Source: Allopseudospirillum japonicum (GTDB lineage: Bacteria; Pseudomonadota; Gammaproteobacteria; Pseudomonadales; Halomonadaceae). Taken from it: a stretch of DNA of 64,000 nt. Where the stretch lies: positions 88,942 to 152,941 of the forward strand of contig NZ_FNYH01000008.1 in NCBI RefSeq assembly GCF_900108915.1, written 5' to 3'. Under the pieces are notes generated by a model that saw only the letters and a list, made by a program, of their open reading frames with translations, searched no databases and was not told where the DNA came from. Made by a program: the position numbers and the translations under genes. Positions 37,069 through 46,726 of the stretch are shown here, piece by piece (within the stretch, counting starts at the first letter, position 1; each line of letters begins with the position of its first letter).

Positions 37069-39093
37069 TTAAGGTGTTGATAACCTTTGTAAATGTTGGC
37101 TTAACGATGCCGCATCAAACTCACCTTGTAAACGCCATGCGCTTGCCTCCTTTTGATTATAGAAAAAGAGTAAGCTGGGCGGGCCAAATAACCCCCATTG
37201 GTCCATCAGGGCTTGTTGATCTGGTGTATTATCAGTGACATCCCAGCGAATCAGCTGCATTTGTTGCAAATGCGCTTGTACTCTAGGATCAGGGAACACT
37301 TGATCTTCGATGATTTTGCAAGACACACACCAATCAGCATACAAATCAACTAGAACCCAAGTATTTGCTGGGGCTTGTGCAAGGGCTGCTTGCACTTGGG
37401 CACTGGTATAGGCGGGTATCAAATCAATCTCCTTGGATTGTTGTATAGATGGACCTGTTTGACTAGTTAAAAAACCGAGGGGACGTGTGACTTGGGTATG
37501 CCCTGCCCAAGCACCAATTAATAAAGCGCAGGCGTATAAAAAGAGCCAAACACCAAGGATGCGTCGGATCAGCGCGCGACTGCTTAGACCGATAGCGAGC
37601 GCTCCAGCCAAGGCTAAAGAGCCCCACAGCCATAAGTGCCATTGCGGTGCGAGCCAGCGTGTTACTAACCAAACGGCCATAGCTAACAATAACCAAGCGA
37701 AGACGTATTTAATATCCTGCATCCAAGCACCTGCTTTGGGGAGGAAATGTTGGCCAAAAACAGCAACCAAGATTAAAGGAATCCCCATACCTAGCCCCAA
37801 ACTGAATAAAGCTAAGCCACCTAAAAGGGCATCTTGCGTGCTGGAGATATAGACGAGAGCGCCCGCGAGAGGTGCAGATAAACAAGGTGAAACCACTAAG
37901 GTGGATAAAGTGCCCATAACTGCTGCACCTGAAAGGCTACCCCCTTGAGTTTTTTGCGACCACGCACTGAATTTATCTTGTAAATATCTAGGTAGGCTTA
38001 GATCGTAGTAACCAAACATAGCACCGGCAAAAATCACAAAAAGTAAAGCAGCAGCTGAAAGTACCCCAGGTGATTGCAAATGCGCTTGTAGGTTTAAAGA
38101 TGCGCCAAAGATCCCCATAATGCTTCCTAAGAGAGCATAAGTAAATGCCATGGCCAATACGTAAGCGAGCGCTAAGCTAAAAGCGCGTGCACGTGTTAAA
38201 GAGGTACTTTTATCTTGTGCCCCCAAAATCAAGGTCGACATAATTGGTAACATAGGCAACACACAAGGCGTGAAAGTCAAACCTAAGCCTGCTAACGCGA
38301 ATAAAATCAGCACAGACCCTAAGGAAGCTTGTGCAAGATGTTGGCTAAAAGTCTGTTGTTCGCTAGCGGGTGGCGTGGGCACTTGGGCTTGGCTTTGTGG
38401 CCCTAATAAAGTCGTCGGGTCGCTGTTTTGCGGTACATCTTGCGCACTTGTACTGGCAAGCGGGGCTTGAGCATCCGCAATATTTTTTTGTGCCTCCGCA
38501 GCAGAAACTGTGACTAATTTAGGCTGATGTGCGCCAGTAAGCCAAGCTTGCACTTGTGTATGATCAAGCGTGAGACTGACTTGTTGATGTTGTGGCGGGT
38601 AACATAAGCCTGCATCAGCACAACCCTGATAAGTGACTTTCGCGGTTAGGGTTAAAGGCGCTTGGGTGAGGCGAGGTTGAGGTTCGATTGGCTGGACTGG
38701 CACACTCAGTTCATCATAAAAAACATAGACTTCACCAAGAAACTCATCCTTTTTGTATTGACCTTCAGGCAGGCTGGCGATGGCCAATTCAAACTCAGTA
38801 TCTGGTGTTTGTGTCAGCTGAATTTTATGTCGATACAAGTAATATCCAGGGGCCAATTTCCAGTATAAATGGACTTTTTGTGTACTGGGGACAAAAACAA
38901 AATCCAGTTGGAAGGCTTGCTCTGGAGGTAAAAATTCGCTATTTGCGGCCTGTTTATCGGCAAAGAGCTGCATAATAGGCGAATCCGTATTGAATAAACT
39001 CGCTTGGCTAGGCAGGCTAATAAGACAGCCAATGAGGAATAAGCAAACCCTCAAGAAAGGAAGGCTTGTTTGGTATGTAAGGGATGTTGACAC
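37069..39093 (-). CDS. dsbD: Thiol:disulfide interchange protein DsbD
   Basis: Carries reducing power from cytoplasmic thioredoxin to periplasmic thiol proteins. 674 aa from the GTG at 39093, which has GGGAG six bases in front and gives a signal peptide ending at PSQA; a TTG at 39150 is less good. Alpha domain Cys pair in YQGCADAGLCYPP; membrane domain FTPCVLPMLPIM and SPCLSAPLAGAL; thioredoxin-like C-terminal domain with WCVSCK. All three cysteine pairs are present. Eight membrane helices are expected. A Ser/Thr/Gln-rich linker follows the alpha domain. Confidence 0.94.
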   Translation of the reverse strand: MSTSLTYQTSLPFLRVCLFLIGCLISLPSQASLFNTDSPIMQLFADKQAANSEFLPPEQAFQLDFVFVPSTQKVHLYWKLAPGYYLYRHKIQLTQTPDTEFELAIASLPEGQYKKDEFLGEVYVFYDELSVPVQPIEPQPRLTQAPLTLTAKVTYQGCADAGLCYPPQHQQVSLTLDHTQVQAWLTGAHQPKLVTVSAAEAQKNIADAQAPLASTSAQDVPQNSDPTTLLGPQSQAQVPTPPASEQQTFSQHLAQASLGSVLILFALAGLGLTFTPCVLPMLPIMSTLILGAQDKSTSLTRARAFSLALAYVLAMAFTYALLGSIMGIFGASLNLQAHLQSPGVLSAAALLFVIFAGAMFGYYDLSLPRYLQDKFSAWSQKTQGGSLSGAAVMGTLSTLVVSPCLSAPLAGALVYISSTQDALLGGLALFSLGLGMGIPLILVAVFGQHFLPKAGAWMQDIKYVFAWLLLAMAVWLVTRWLAPQWHLWLWGSLALAGALAIGLSSRALIRRILGVWLFLYACALLIGAWAGHTQVTRPLGFLTSQTGPSIQQSKEIDLIPAYTSAQVQAALAQAPANTWVLVDLYADWCVSCKIIEDQVFPDPRVQAHLQQMQLIRWDVTDNTPDQQALMDQWGLFGPPSLLFFYNQKEASAWRLQGEFDAASLSQHLQRLSTP

Positions 39094-39173
39094 AGGTAAC
39101 TCCCGTGAATGAAAAAAATTCACAATCCTAAGCCCTGTATCAGGGCTCAACGTTTGAACATGGAGCAGTGACT

Positions 39174-40232
39174 ATGCAAAAACTTGCTAAGTTCACCCAA
39201 AAGTTATTAGAAACGAGCCGTACACACTTACAACCTATTGAGGGGCGTCTTCCTTGGGGAAAAATAGCAGTTGGTGCGGGTACCTTGTATTTGACCTGTG
39301 CTGTGCTCGTCGGTTTTTATTGGAGCCAAGAACCTGATCCTTTTGATGTCCAAGAACATGCAAGTGACTATGCTCGAGCACAACAACAAAGTTTAGTGAC
39401 AGGCAGCATCACCACAGCCACTGTGATTAAATTAGGGGAGACCTTATTAGAAAAGCCGGGCGGTTATTTGAGTAATGACCGTTTCCCCCCTGGGCTATGG
39501 TTAGATAATATACCCAGTTGGGAGTTTGGTGTCTTGGTACAGATTCGTGATATGTCACGGGCATTACGCCGTGATATGAGCCGCTCCCAATCGCAATCAA
39601 GTGAAGACAAAGATTTGGCTAAAGCAGAGCCACAATTCTTCTTTGATAGTAATTCGTGGATTTTACCTTCCACAGAAAGCGAATACCGCCGTGGATTGCA
39701 GGTACTCCGCAGCTATTTGTATCGCTTAGCAGATCAGCAACAAGCCGATGGCCAATTTTATGCACGTGCAGATAACTTGGTGCGTTGGTTATCTGATGTG
39801 GAAAGCCGTTTGGGGAGTTTGTCACAGCGTCTTTCTGCCAGCGTTGGTAAAGATCAGTTAAACTTAGCCCTTGCAGGCGATACCACAGCAACGCAAAGCA
39901 CAGCCGCACCAAGTGATCAGAGAGTGAAAACACCTTGGACGCAAATTGATAATATCTTTTATGAAACGCGTGGGAGTGCGTGGGCTTTAATTCAATTATT
40001 ACGTGCGGTAGAAATTGACTTTCGTAAGGTGTTGGAAGATAAAAACGCGCTGGTGAGTTTGCGTCAAATCATTCGTGAACTAGAAAGCACCCAGCAAGCT
40101 TTATGGAGCCCGATGATTTTTAACGGTAGTGGCTTTGGTATTTTTGCAAATCACTCTTTGGTGATGGCTTCTTATATCTCGCGTGCCAATGCCGCCATTA
40201 TTGATTTACGTGAGTTGCTCGCCAAAGGATAA
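39174..40232 (+). CDS. DUF2333 family protein, inner-membrane anchored
   Basis: 352 aa with one N-terminal membrane helix (~32-50, VGAGTLYLTCAVLVGFYW) and a periplasmic domain recognised as DUF2333. Motifs are GGYLSNDRFPPGLWLDNIPSWEFG and FYETRGSAWALIQLLRAVEIDF. Function unknown; it occurs next to envelope-stress genes in related bacteria. I use the ATG at 39174 (GGAG in front), not the GTG at 39168. The DegS-like protease follows after 51 bases, suggesting a shared envelope task. Confidence 0.85.
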   Translation: MQKLAKFTQKLLETSRTHLQPIEGRLPWGKIAVGAGTLYLTCAVLVGFYWSQEPDPFDVQEHASDYARAQQQSLVTGSITTATVIKLGETLLEKPGGYLSNDRFPPGLWLDNIPSWEFGVLVQIRDMSRALRRDMSRSQSQSSEDKDLAKAEPQFFFDSNSWILPSTESEYRRGLQVLRSYLYRLADQQQADGQFYARADNLVRWLSDVESRLGSLSQRLSASVGKDQLNLALAGDTTATQSTAAPSDQRVKTPWTQIDNIFYETRGSAWALIQLLRAVEIDFRKVLEDKNALVSLRQIIRELESTQQALWSPMIFNGSGFGIFANHSLVMASYISRANAAIIDLRELLAKG

Positions 40233-40283
40233 TACGATGGATTTTGGGTACTAGCAATCTCAATAAGGCTTGTCATTATTTTT

Positions 40284-41474
40284 ATGAAAAATATTTTACC
40301 ACCTTCGACCTCTGTTTCGATTGTGCTTGGTGTTGTGATTGCGCTGGGCGTCTTATGGGGGTTACCTCCTAAGCCTGCTAGTACCCAATCAGCTGCTTTT
40401 CAAGAGGTTGCTGTACCTGTGCAAACGCGCCTTCAAGGTATGGAAACTGGACCTGTATCCTATGCGCAAGCCGTGCAAGAGGCGGCGCCTGCCGTCGTGA
40501 ATATTTACACGACAAAAATCATTGAAGAACAAGTCCATCCTATTTTAAATGATCCATTTTTTCGTCAATGGTTTGGGTATCATTCAGAACCACGTCGCCA
40601 ACAAAGGTTGCAATCAAGCTTGGGATCTGGGGTGATTGTCAGCCATGAGGGTTATATCCTCACCAATCATCATGTGATTCAAGATGCTGACGAAATCCGT
40701 GTCGCTTTACGTGATGGGCGCGAAACTTTTGCGCATATTGTGGGTGTCGATCCAGATACAGATTTAGCTGTCCTTAAAGTGGATCTACAAAGGCTGCCTG
40801 TGATTCGCATCAGTGCCTCCGATCAAATCCAAGTGGGGGATGTTGTCTTGGCTATTGGTAATCCTTTTGGTGTTGGGCAAACAGTGACCCAAGGGATTAT
40901 TAGTGCGACTGGGCGCAATAGTTTAGGTATTAATACGTTTGAGGATTTTATTCAAACTGATGCGGCCATTAATCCAGGGAATTCAGGTGGCGCTTTAATT
41001 AATGCTTATGGCGAACTGGTCGGCATTAATACAGCCATTTTCTCGCGTTCAGGGGGGTCACAAGGGATTGGTTTTGCTGTGCCTTCTAACTTAGCAAGGC
41101 GCACGATGAGCGATATTATTCGTTATGGTTATGTCGTTCGTGGCTGGTTAGGTATTGAAGTACAGGATATGAACGCTCATCTATGGCGCTTATTTAAAAT
41201 ACCACCACAAGAAGGCGGGATTTTGGTGACGGCTATTGTGCCCGAAGGGCCAGCCCATCAAGCAGGTCTCTTACCGGGAGATATTTTGCTACAGCTCAAC
41301 GGACAAAACATCGAAAATGCCCGTGAGCTGATGAATCTGATTGCAGGTACGGCGCCGACAACCCAAGTGAAACTTAAAGTATTACGCAACCAAGCCTACT
41401 ATCAAGCACAAGCACAGATTGCCGAGCGGCCACATAGCCCCCAAGAAGTGCAACTGCACCCGGAAAAGCAGTGA
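40284..41474 (+). CDS. DegS/HtrA-type periplasmic serine protease
   Basis: 396 aa. Uncleaved N-terminal membrane anchor (~10-26, VSIVLGVVIALGVLWGL), trypsin-like domain with the triad His in TNHHVIQDADE, Asp in DTDLAVLKV and Ser in NPGNSGGALIN, and one PDZ domain (~290-375). A single PDZ plus anchor is the DegS/AlgW architecture, in which the protease cleaves an anti-sigma factor in response to misfolded outer-membrane proteins. DegQ/DegP have two PDZ domains and are less likely. No anti-sigma factor gene is in the window. Its stop abuts that of miaB. Confidence 0.88.
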   Translation: MKNILPPSTSVSIVLGVVIALGVLWGLPPKPASTQSAAFQEVAVPVQTRLQGMETGPVSYAQAVQEAAPAVVNIYTTKIIEEQVHPILNDPFFRQWFGYHSEPRRQQRLQSSLGSGVIVSHEGYILTNHHVIQDADEIRVALRDGRETFAHIVGVDPDTDLAVLKVDLQRLPVIRISASDQIQVGDVVLAIGNPFGVGQTVTQGIISATGRNSLGINTFEDFIQTDAAINPGNSGGALINAYGELVGINTAIFSRSGGSQGIGFAVPSNLARRTMSDIIRYGYVVRGWLGIEVQDMNAHLWRLFKIPPQEGGILVTAIVPEGPAHQAGLLPGDILLQLNGQNIENARELMNLIAGTAPTTQVKLKVLRNQAYYQAQAQIAERPHSPQEVQLHPEKQ

Positions 41475-42818
41475 CTAGTATTTTTGTGGATCAGCAAGAT
41501 AACCACGCAGAGAGTTTGGTAGGGCTTCATCAATAATGACATCAATGAAATAGCCGACATAATCTAAAGGGTTATCCAACTTTAAGTTGACGACACGGTT
41601 ATTTTCAGTTCGCCCAGATGCTTGTCCAGGATCTTTCGGGGATAAACCTGTGACTAGGATGCGTTGCTTGGTACCCACCATCCGACGACTAATTTGCATC
41701 GCTTGATGGTTGATTTGTTGTTGCAGCACTTGTAGGCGCTGTTTTTTTACGGCCTCTGGTGTGTCATCGGCCATTTCTGCGGCAGGCGTACCAGGGCGAG
41801 CGCTGTAAATAAAGGAGAAGGAATGATCAAAACCCAAGGTGGTGATCAAATCGAGCGTTTGTTGGAAGTCTTCTTCTGTTTCTCCAGGAAAGCCAATAAT
41901 AAAATCAGAAGAAAAACTAATATCTGGACGCAAAGCGCGAATTTTATGCATTTTAGCCAGATATTCCTCACGGGTGTGACCACGTTTCATCGCCTCAAGA
42001 ATACGATCTGAACCGGATTGCACAGGTAAATGTAAGTGGCTAACAAGCTCTGGAATCTCTGCATAAGCTTGAACCAAGGATTCAGAAAACTCGACCGGAT
42101 GTGAAGTGGTAAAACGGATACGGTCAATGCCATCAATGGCAGCCACAAAGCTAATGAGCTCAGCAAGATCTACCTCCTCACCTGCAGCATTATGGCCACG
42201 ATAGGCGTTCACATTTTGCCCTAGCAGGTTGACTTCACGCACCCCTTGCTCCGCCAAGTGGACAACTTCTGCAATCACATCTTCGAACGGACGCGAGACT
42301 TCTTCGCCTCGGGTATAGGGAACCACGCAGAAAGTACAATATTTAGAACAGCCTTCCATAATGGATACAAAAGCGCTGGCCCCTTCTACCTTGGGCGCAG
42401 GGAGGCGGTCGAACTTTTCGATTTCTGGAAACGTAACATCCACCATGGGAATCTGCTGACGGCGGCTTGCATCGATCATTTCAGGCACACGGTGTAAGGT
42501 CTGAGGGCCAAAGATGACATCCACAAAAGGGGCACGTTTACGGATATTCTCGCCTTCTTGGCTGGCGACACAGCCTCCCACGCCAATCACTAAATTTGGA
42601 TTTGCCGCTTTGAGTTGTTTCCAGCGCCCCAACTGATGAAAGACCTTTTCTTGTGCTTTTTCACGAATGGAGCAGGTGTTTAGCAAAATCACGTCGGCTT
42701 CATCTTCACGATCTGTGATTTCAAGCGCGTGTGACTCGCCTAAAAGGTCAGCCATGCGTGCCGAGTCATACTCATTCATTTGGCAGCCGTGTGTTTTGAT
42801 AAACAATTTCTTTGCCAT
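41475..42818 (-). CDS. miaB: tRNA-2-methylthio-N6-dimethylallyladenosine synthase MiaB
   Basis: Radical-SAM methylthiotransferase acting on i6A37 of tRNA. 447 aa from the ATG at 42818; an upstream TTG frame adds four residues. N-terminal UPF0004 domain with the auxiliary cluster Cys ([32 protein letters not shown]), the radical-SAM CxxxCxxC in [16 protein letters not shown], and a C-terminal TRAM domain (~375-440). All six cluster cysteines are present. It converges with the DegS-like protease with no spacer. Confidence 0.95.
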   Translation of the reverse strand: MAKKLFIKTHGCQMNEYDSARMADLLGESHALEITDREDEADVILLNTCSIREKAQEKVFHQLGRWKQLKAANPNLVIGVGGCVASQEGENIRKRAPFVDVIFGPQTLHRVPEMIDASRRQQIPMVDVTFPEIEKFDRLPAPKVEGASAFVSIMEGCSKYCTFCVVPYTRGEEVSRPFEDVIAEVVHLAEQGVREVNLLGQNVNAYRGHNAAGEEVDLAELISFVAAIDGIDRIRFTTSHPVEFSESLVQAYAEIPELVSHLHLPVQSGSDRILEAMKRGHTREEYLAKMHKIRALRPDISFSSDFIIGFPGETEEDFQQTLDLITTLGFDHSFSFIYSARPGTPAAEMADDTPEAVKKQRLQVLQQQINHQAMQISRRMVGTKQRILVTGLSPKDPGQASGRTENNRVVNLKLDNPLDYVGYFIDVIIDEALPNSLRGYLADPQKY

Positions 42819-42965
42819 GAAAATATCCAATCACCAAGAAAGTTAAGGTAAATAAGCGGGCGTAAGGCCCACTAACAAAAATGCAGGGTATCAAAGGCGC
42901 TATTGTAGCAAACTTGATTAGGGCACGCCCTTGCTGGATTTTTGCTTGAGCAAACGCCGCATAAA

Positions 42966-42986
42966 CCCTCGCCCAATCGGGCGGGG
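42966..42986 (-). terminator. Hairpin after ydbL, probable terminator
   Basis: CCTCGCCC/GGGCGGGG arms with loop AATC and one G-T pair, 16 bases beyond the ydbL stop on the minus strand. The tract after it has only a short T-run. Confidence 0.55.
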
Positions 42987-43001
42987 AGGCGTCACAAGTG
43001 T

Positions 43002-43373
43002 TTATTTGCGTACCCAGCCTGAAGCGGTTTTGATGTATTGGCCGGCAGGTGTACGTGCAATAGCTTTTTGCCCTGCACGTTGTGCAACTTGTTGTAAAGT
43101 CAACCCATGTTTGTTGGCGATACGTTGGTACTCTTGCTGACGTGCTTGGTTAATTGTACTCGCAAGATCTTGGGTTTGTGCGTTGGCTTTGATGACACCT
43201 AAATAGCCATCGAATTGTTCACCGACCCAGCCTTGGGTTTTCGCTTTATCTAACATTTGCGTTGCTTGGCTTAAACTCATAGCGTGTACTTGTGTGCTAA
43301 AACCTACGCTGGTAAAGCACAGCAACAGGAAGAAGGGCAACCAAGAGAGAGCGCGAAAAATAGGAAATGACAT
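43002..43373 (-). CDS. ydbL: YdbL family periplasmic protein (DUF1318)
   Basis: 123 aa with a signal peptide ending at QVHA, when begun at the ATG at 43373 (AGAGGAGC in front); a longer frame adds 32 residues that run into ynbE. DUF1318 is recognised by QGWVGEQFDGYLGVI and by IARTPAGQYIKTASGWVRK near the C-terminus. E. coli YdbL acts with YnbE and YdbH in envelope lipid homeostasis. It lies 13 bases after ynbE in the ydbH-ynbE-ydbL operon. Confidence 0.88.
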   Translation of the reverse strand: MSFPIFRALSWLPFFLLLCFTSVGFSTQVHAMSLSQATQMLDKAKTQGWVGEQFDGYLGVIKANAQTQDLASTINQARQQEYQRIANKHGLTLQQVAQRAGQKAIARTPAGQYIKTASGWVRK

Positions 43374-43386
43374 AAAAGATGCTCCT

Positions 43387-43569
43387 CTAAAATAATCCCT
43401 GTTCATCATTGAATAGTTCGTCGAGTTCTTTATCCACTTTAATGCGGATTTCGTGCTCGATTTTAACATTTAAATTAATGTTGATCGGCTCATTCGGCAT
43501 AGCCACTTGTACCTTAGGTGTACAAGCACCCAAAAGTAACAAGCTGCTTAAGGCAAACAATTTCAGCAT
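43387..43569 (-). CDS. ynbE: YnbE outer-membrane lipoprotein
   Basis: 60 aa, nearly the size of E. coli YnbE (61). The lipobox is LLLGAC at ~11-16, and the mature part follows (TPKVQVAMPNEPININLNVKIEHEIRI). In E. coli it bridges YdbH to the outer membrane. It is the middle gene of the three-gene operon, 29 bases after ydbH. Confidence 0.87.
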   Translation of the reverse strand: MLKLFALSSLLLLGACTPKVQVAMPNEPININLNVKIEHEIRIKVDKELDELFNDEQGLF

Positions 43570-43598
43570 AAGTCTATCCTTGAAGATTTTAAGGCACC

Positions 43599-46253
43599 TT
43601 ATTGGCGTTCTTGCTGTTGATAATAGTAGTTTTCAATGCGTTCTTGTAATTCTTGGTTTAAATCTTGGGTGATTTGTAAACTAGTTAATAAGGAAGGTAA
43701 GTGCTCTTCTAATTGAATGTTAAAGTGGATCGGGCGGCCTTGTTCAATGTGTGGATTATAGCCTTGCAAACGTAAAGCCAGTAGCAAACGGCCCGAAGGC
43801 GAATATTCTAGCCCTGTATATAAGGTTTGATAGTAAAACTCACTCAGAGCGGTTAACGCTAACTCAAGTGCTGGATTGCCTGCAGCTATTTCTTGCCGGT
43901 TGGGCACTTGATAGCTTAAATAACCACCGGGGGCACGCGCGTATAAAGCACCAGGCTGCACTTCAAGATGGTCTGGATACAGCACAAAAGGCAATACGCC
44001 TGCTAAGACACCTTCCCCTTGAAATCCTGAATGTGGGTGTACTTCTTGTAGTAGCTGAGCAAGTTGTACATCTTCAATATAAAGGACCCAAGGCCAAGCA
44101 AGTTGAGACATCTGTGCGAACTGAAACTGAGGATATGTTCTGGCTGAACTGGTCAGACGTCCGCCAAAGATTTCGGCTTGCATGGGCGCAAGCTGGATTT
44201 GCCAAGGTGTGGCTGCTTGTTTAGGCCAATCGATTTGTGCGCCAGCGGCAAGGTGTTCAATATCGACCCCTATATCTAGATGCGCTAATTGGATTTTAGG
44301 CTGTAAGCGCCAATGCTTGGCACGCGTGTTCCAAGCCAGATCCAGATCAAGCCCTCGCCAACTCCAAGTTTTATATAAGCCTTGCAGGCCTTGTAAATGC
44401 GCTTGTCCTTGGATTTGTGCATTTTGCATTTGCGTGATCGGACCAGCAAAATCCACCTGCATCTGTACTTGTCCTTGTTGCAGGCTTAAGCTGTCCGGCC
44501 AAAAGCGCAACTGAGGCAAAAGCCCATCTTGCGATATATCTTGATGTTGTATGCTTAAGTGAGCATCGAGATAAGCCTGTTGTGCTTGCCATTTTCCTTG
44601 GCTGCTCAAGTGCCATCTAGATGCCAGTGTTTGTTGGCCTGTAGCAAATAAGTGGCCGTTGAAGGTGAAAGGCCAAGCCTGTCGCAAACGAGGGGTTAGC
44701 TTGAGTTGCCCTTGCCAATCAAAAGGCGGCAGGTGAGGGGTTGCTTGCACCGCCTGCGCATCAGTTTCCACAATTAAATCAGTATCAAGCTGGTGAGTTG
44801 CCGCTCGCCAGAAGGCCTTCCCAGGCTGTAATTGTAAATTAAAGCCAGCGAGGGCCGCTTGGCTGGCAAGGTGGTGTACTTCTTTGAGTGCTAGTTTGCT
44901 ATGTTGCCAAGTCATCTCTAGGCCTTGTGTGTCCCATTGTGCTTGTCCTTGTGCCCACAGCTCCCCTTGCGCAAATTGCCACTGATCCCACTGCCAAGCT
45001 TGCGGGCTGTGCAGATGAAGTTGCCAATCATCTAACTGCAAATACAAAGGCTGTAAGCTTGCTTGGCTGGCCTGTGCTTCTAGGTTCACTATATTCGTTC
45101 CTTGCATTTGTGCTTGGATTTGAGCACGCATTTGTGACCAAGACCAAGCCTGCAAATGATGCAGAGGCACACGACTTAAAGCATTGAGAGTACCAGACCA
45201 AACCAGTGGTGCTGGTTGATTCACAGGATGACCGAGCCAAGGTAGTGTTTGACTGTGGGCATCAAGTTGCCAGGCACCCACTAAATCTGCGTGTGCTGGC
45301 TGATCAGAAGAGAGATGCCAATTGACTTGGAGGTTCGCTTGGGTGCCTTGCCATTGAGGTGCTAGCACGCCTTGGGTATCTTGTAGATGAAGCTGGGTTT
45401 TCAGTTGGGGTTGCAAATGGGCTAATTGTGCTATGAGCTGCTGGGCTGGCAAGGTGTTAGGCGCTTGCCAAGCTTGTATATGAGCCGGCCATTGGGCTTG
45501 TAAATCAAACTGGAAATCTGCTTGTAAGGCGGTAAGCCTTGCTACCTTTGAGGTGTCGAGTTGATTGGCTATGCAAGTATTTTGTAACCAAGTAGGTAAA
45601 GGGATTTGCCCTGTGATATGTAGTGGGATCGCTTCATGCAAGGCCTGAGTTAGCTCTGTAGTGAAGGTAAACTGGCTTCCTGTAGTGATTTCCTGACTTT
45701 TGATAGCAAGTTGTGATGCTGTTAGCACCATCTGATGCTGGCTTTGAGTGGCGCACAGGTTTTCGTGTACATGCAGTTGTATATGATAAGCCGAAGATGC
45801 TGGGTGTGTACTGGCTTGTGCATTGAGCTGGCCGTGCAACTGGACATCGGATAAATCAAGTTGCCAATGTTGAATCTGTAAGGAGGAAGGTAGCTGGGCT
45901 AAATAAGCTAACCAAGTAGGCTGAGGGAAACGCCATGCAGGTAGGTGAAATAATTCAGCGGAATTTTTTTGTGCCGGTGATGCATGAGCTAAAGCAAGAT
46001 GCTCTATATAGATATGTTGCGGACGCATAGATTGAAACTTTTGCAACTTTAACGCCTGCACTCTTAAATGAAAGTAAGCGTTTTGAATTTCTAATTGGGG
46101 CAATATCAAAGTGTGTTGTTGGCTTTGCCACTGGGGCCAATCAAAGGCAACCTGGGTTTGCGTCGCTTGCAAGCTTTGTAGCACATAAATTACTAGCCCA
46201 CATCCAGCGACCGCTAAGGTGCTGATCATCAGGCTCAAGCCTCGCCAAAACAT
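43599..46253 (-). CDS. ydbH: YdbH-like AsmA-family lipid-transport protein
   Basis: 884 aa from the ATG at 46253, with AAAGGAG six bases in front, close to E. coli YdbH (879). One N-terminal membrane anchor (~8-28) precedes a very long periplasmic beta-rich domain of the AsmA/TamB type. The C-terminal part shows the YdbH signature ~QGEGVLAGVLPFVLYPD and YSPSGRLLLALRLQGYNP. YdbH, TamB and YhdP are thought to move phospholipids to the outer membrane. It is strikingly rich in Gln and Trp, which is normal for this bacterium's envelope proteins. It precedes ynbE and ydbL. Confidence 0.88.
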   Translation of the reverse strand: MFWRGLSLMISTLAVAGCGLVIYVLQSLQATQTQVAFDWPQWQSQQHTLILPQLEIQNAYFHLRVQALKLQKFQSMRPQHIYIEHLALAHASPAQKNSAELFHLPAWRFPQPTWLAYLAQLPSSLQIQHWQLDLSDVQLHGQLNAQASTHPASSAYHIQLHVHENLCATQSQHQMVLTASQLAIKSQEITTGSQFTFTTELTQALHEAIPLHITGQIPLPTWLQNTCIANQLDTSKVARLTALQADFQFDLQAQWPAHIQAWQAPNTLPAQQLIAQLAHLQPQLKTQLHLQDTQGVLAPQWQGTQANLQVNWHLSSDQPAHADLVGAWQLDAHSQTLPWLGHPVNQPAPLVWSGTLNALSRVPLHHLQAWSWSQMRAQIQAQMQGTNIVNLEAQASQASLQPLYLQLDDWQLHLHSPQAWQWDQWQFAQGELWAQGQAQWDTQGLEMTWQHSKLALKEVHHLASQAALAGFNLQLQPGKAFWRAATHQLDTDLIVETDAQAVQATPHLPPFDWQGQLKLTPRLRQAWPFTFNGHLFATGQQTLASRWHLSSQGKWQAQQAYLDAHLSIQHQDISQDGLLPQLRFWPDSLSLQQGQVQMQVDFAGPITQMQNAQIQGQAHLQGLQGLYKTWSWRGLDLDLAWNTRAKHWRLQPKIQLAHLDIGVDIEHLAAGAQIDWPKQAATPWQIQLAPMQAEIFGGRLTSSARTYPQFQFAQMSQLAWPWVLYIEDVQLAQLLQEVHPHSGFQGEGVLAGVLPFVLYPDHLEVQPGALYARAPGGYLSYQVPNRQEIAAGNPALELALTALSEFYYQTLYTGLEYSPSGRLLLALRLQGYNPHIEQGRPIHFNIQLEEHLPSLLTSLQITQDLNQELQERIENYYYQQQERQ

Positions 46254-46726
46254 AGCTTTCTCCTTTAATTGACCCATACTGCATTTTAGAAGCCTGCTGA
46301 GACAAGAAAAAGATTCATCATTTTTGCATTTTTTGCTTGGCAAGTCGTCAAAGTGTCATCAAACTGCACTAGGTTTGACTAAAGTACAAAAGATAAGTGA
46401 ATTTTACTTCCTGGAAAGTAGTGATCAGTTTTTTGCACCAAAATAAAGCTTAAAAAGCCAGTTAATACTCATAAACGCATGATTGAAACCAACTGAAAGC
46501 TCATTTTTTGTTGGTCAGTGCGTCGCCTATTGTCAGTCTATACGTTTATAATTACAGTTAATTACTTACAATAAAATTAAAAGAACATTCACTTTCTTTG
46601 TTAAACCTGTTTTAATCCAGACCAACTGTTAAATCACCTAAAAAGTGCAGTGTTTGCAAGCCGCACCAAATCGGTGCCATCTATGGCCTTTCCTGTTCGT
46701 TAGATAAAAGAGACGAGATTTTCTAT
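46254..46726. other. Intergenic region between divergent ydbH and the chemoreceptor
   Basis: 473 AT-rich bases without a supported gene. It must hold the promoters of both genes. A TATAAT occurs at 46552-46557 on plus but without a good -35 in register. A GCACC/GGTGC 5-bp hairpin lies just upstream of the chemoreceptor. A flagellar sigma-28-like match is too weak to call. Confidence 0.4.

Noticed and set aside
40284..41474. DegP/DegQ identity for the HtrA protease
   Set aside because: Only one PDZ domain and an uncleaved N-terminal anchor are seen, as in DegS/AlgW.
46600..46726. A flagellar sigma-28 promoter for the chemoreceptor
   Set aside because: A TAAAAAG and a GCCG occur, but the spacing and the rest of the -10 do not fit the consensus.
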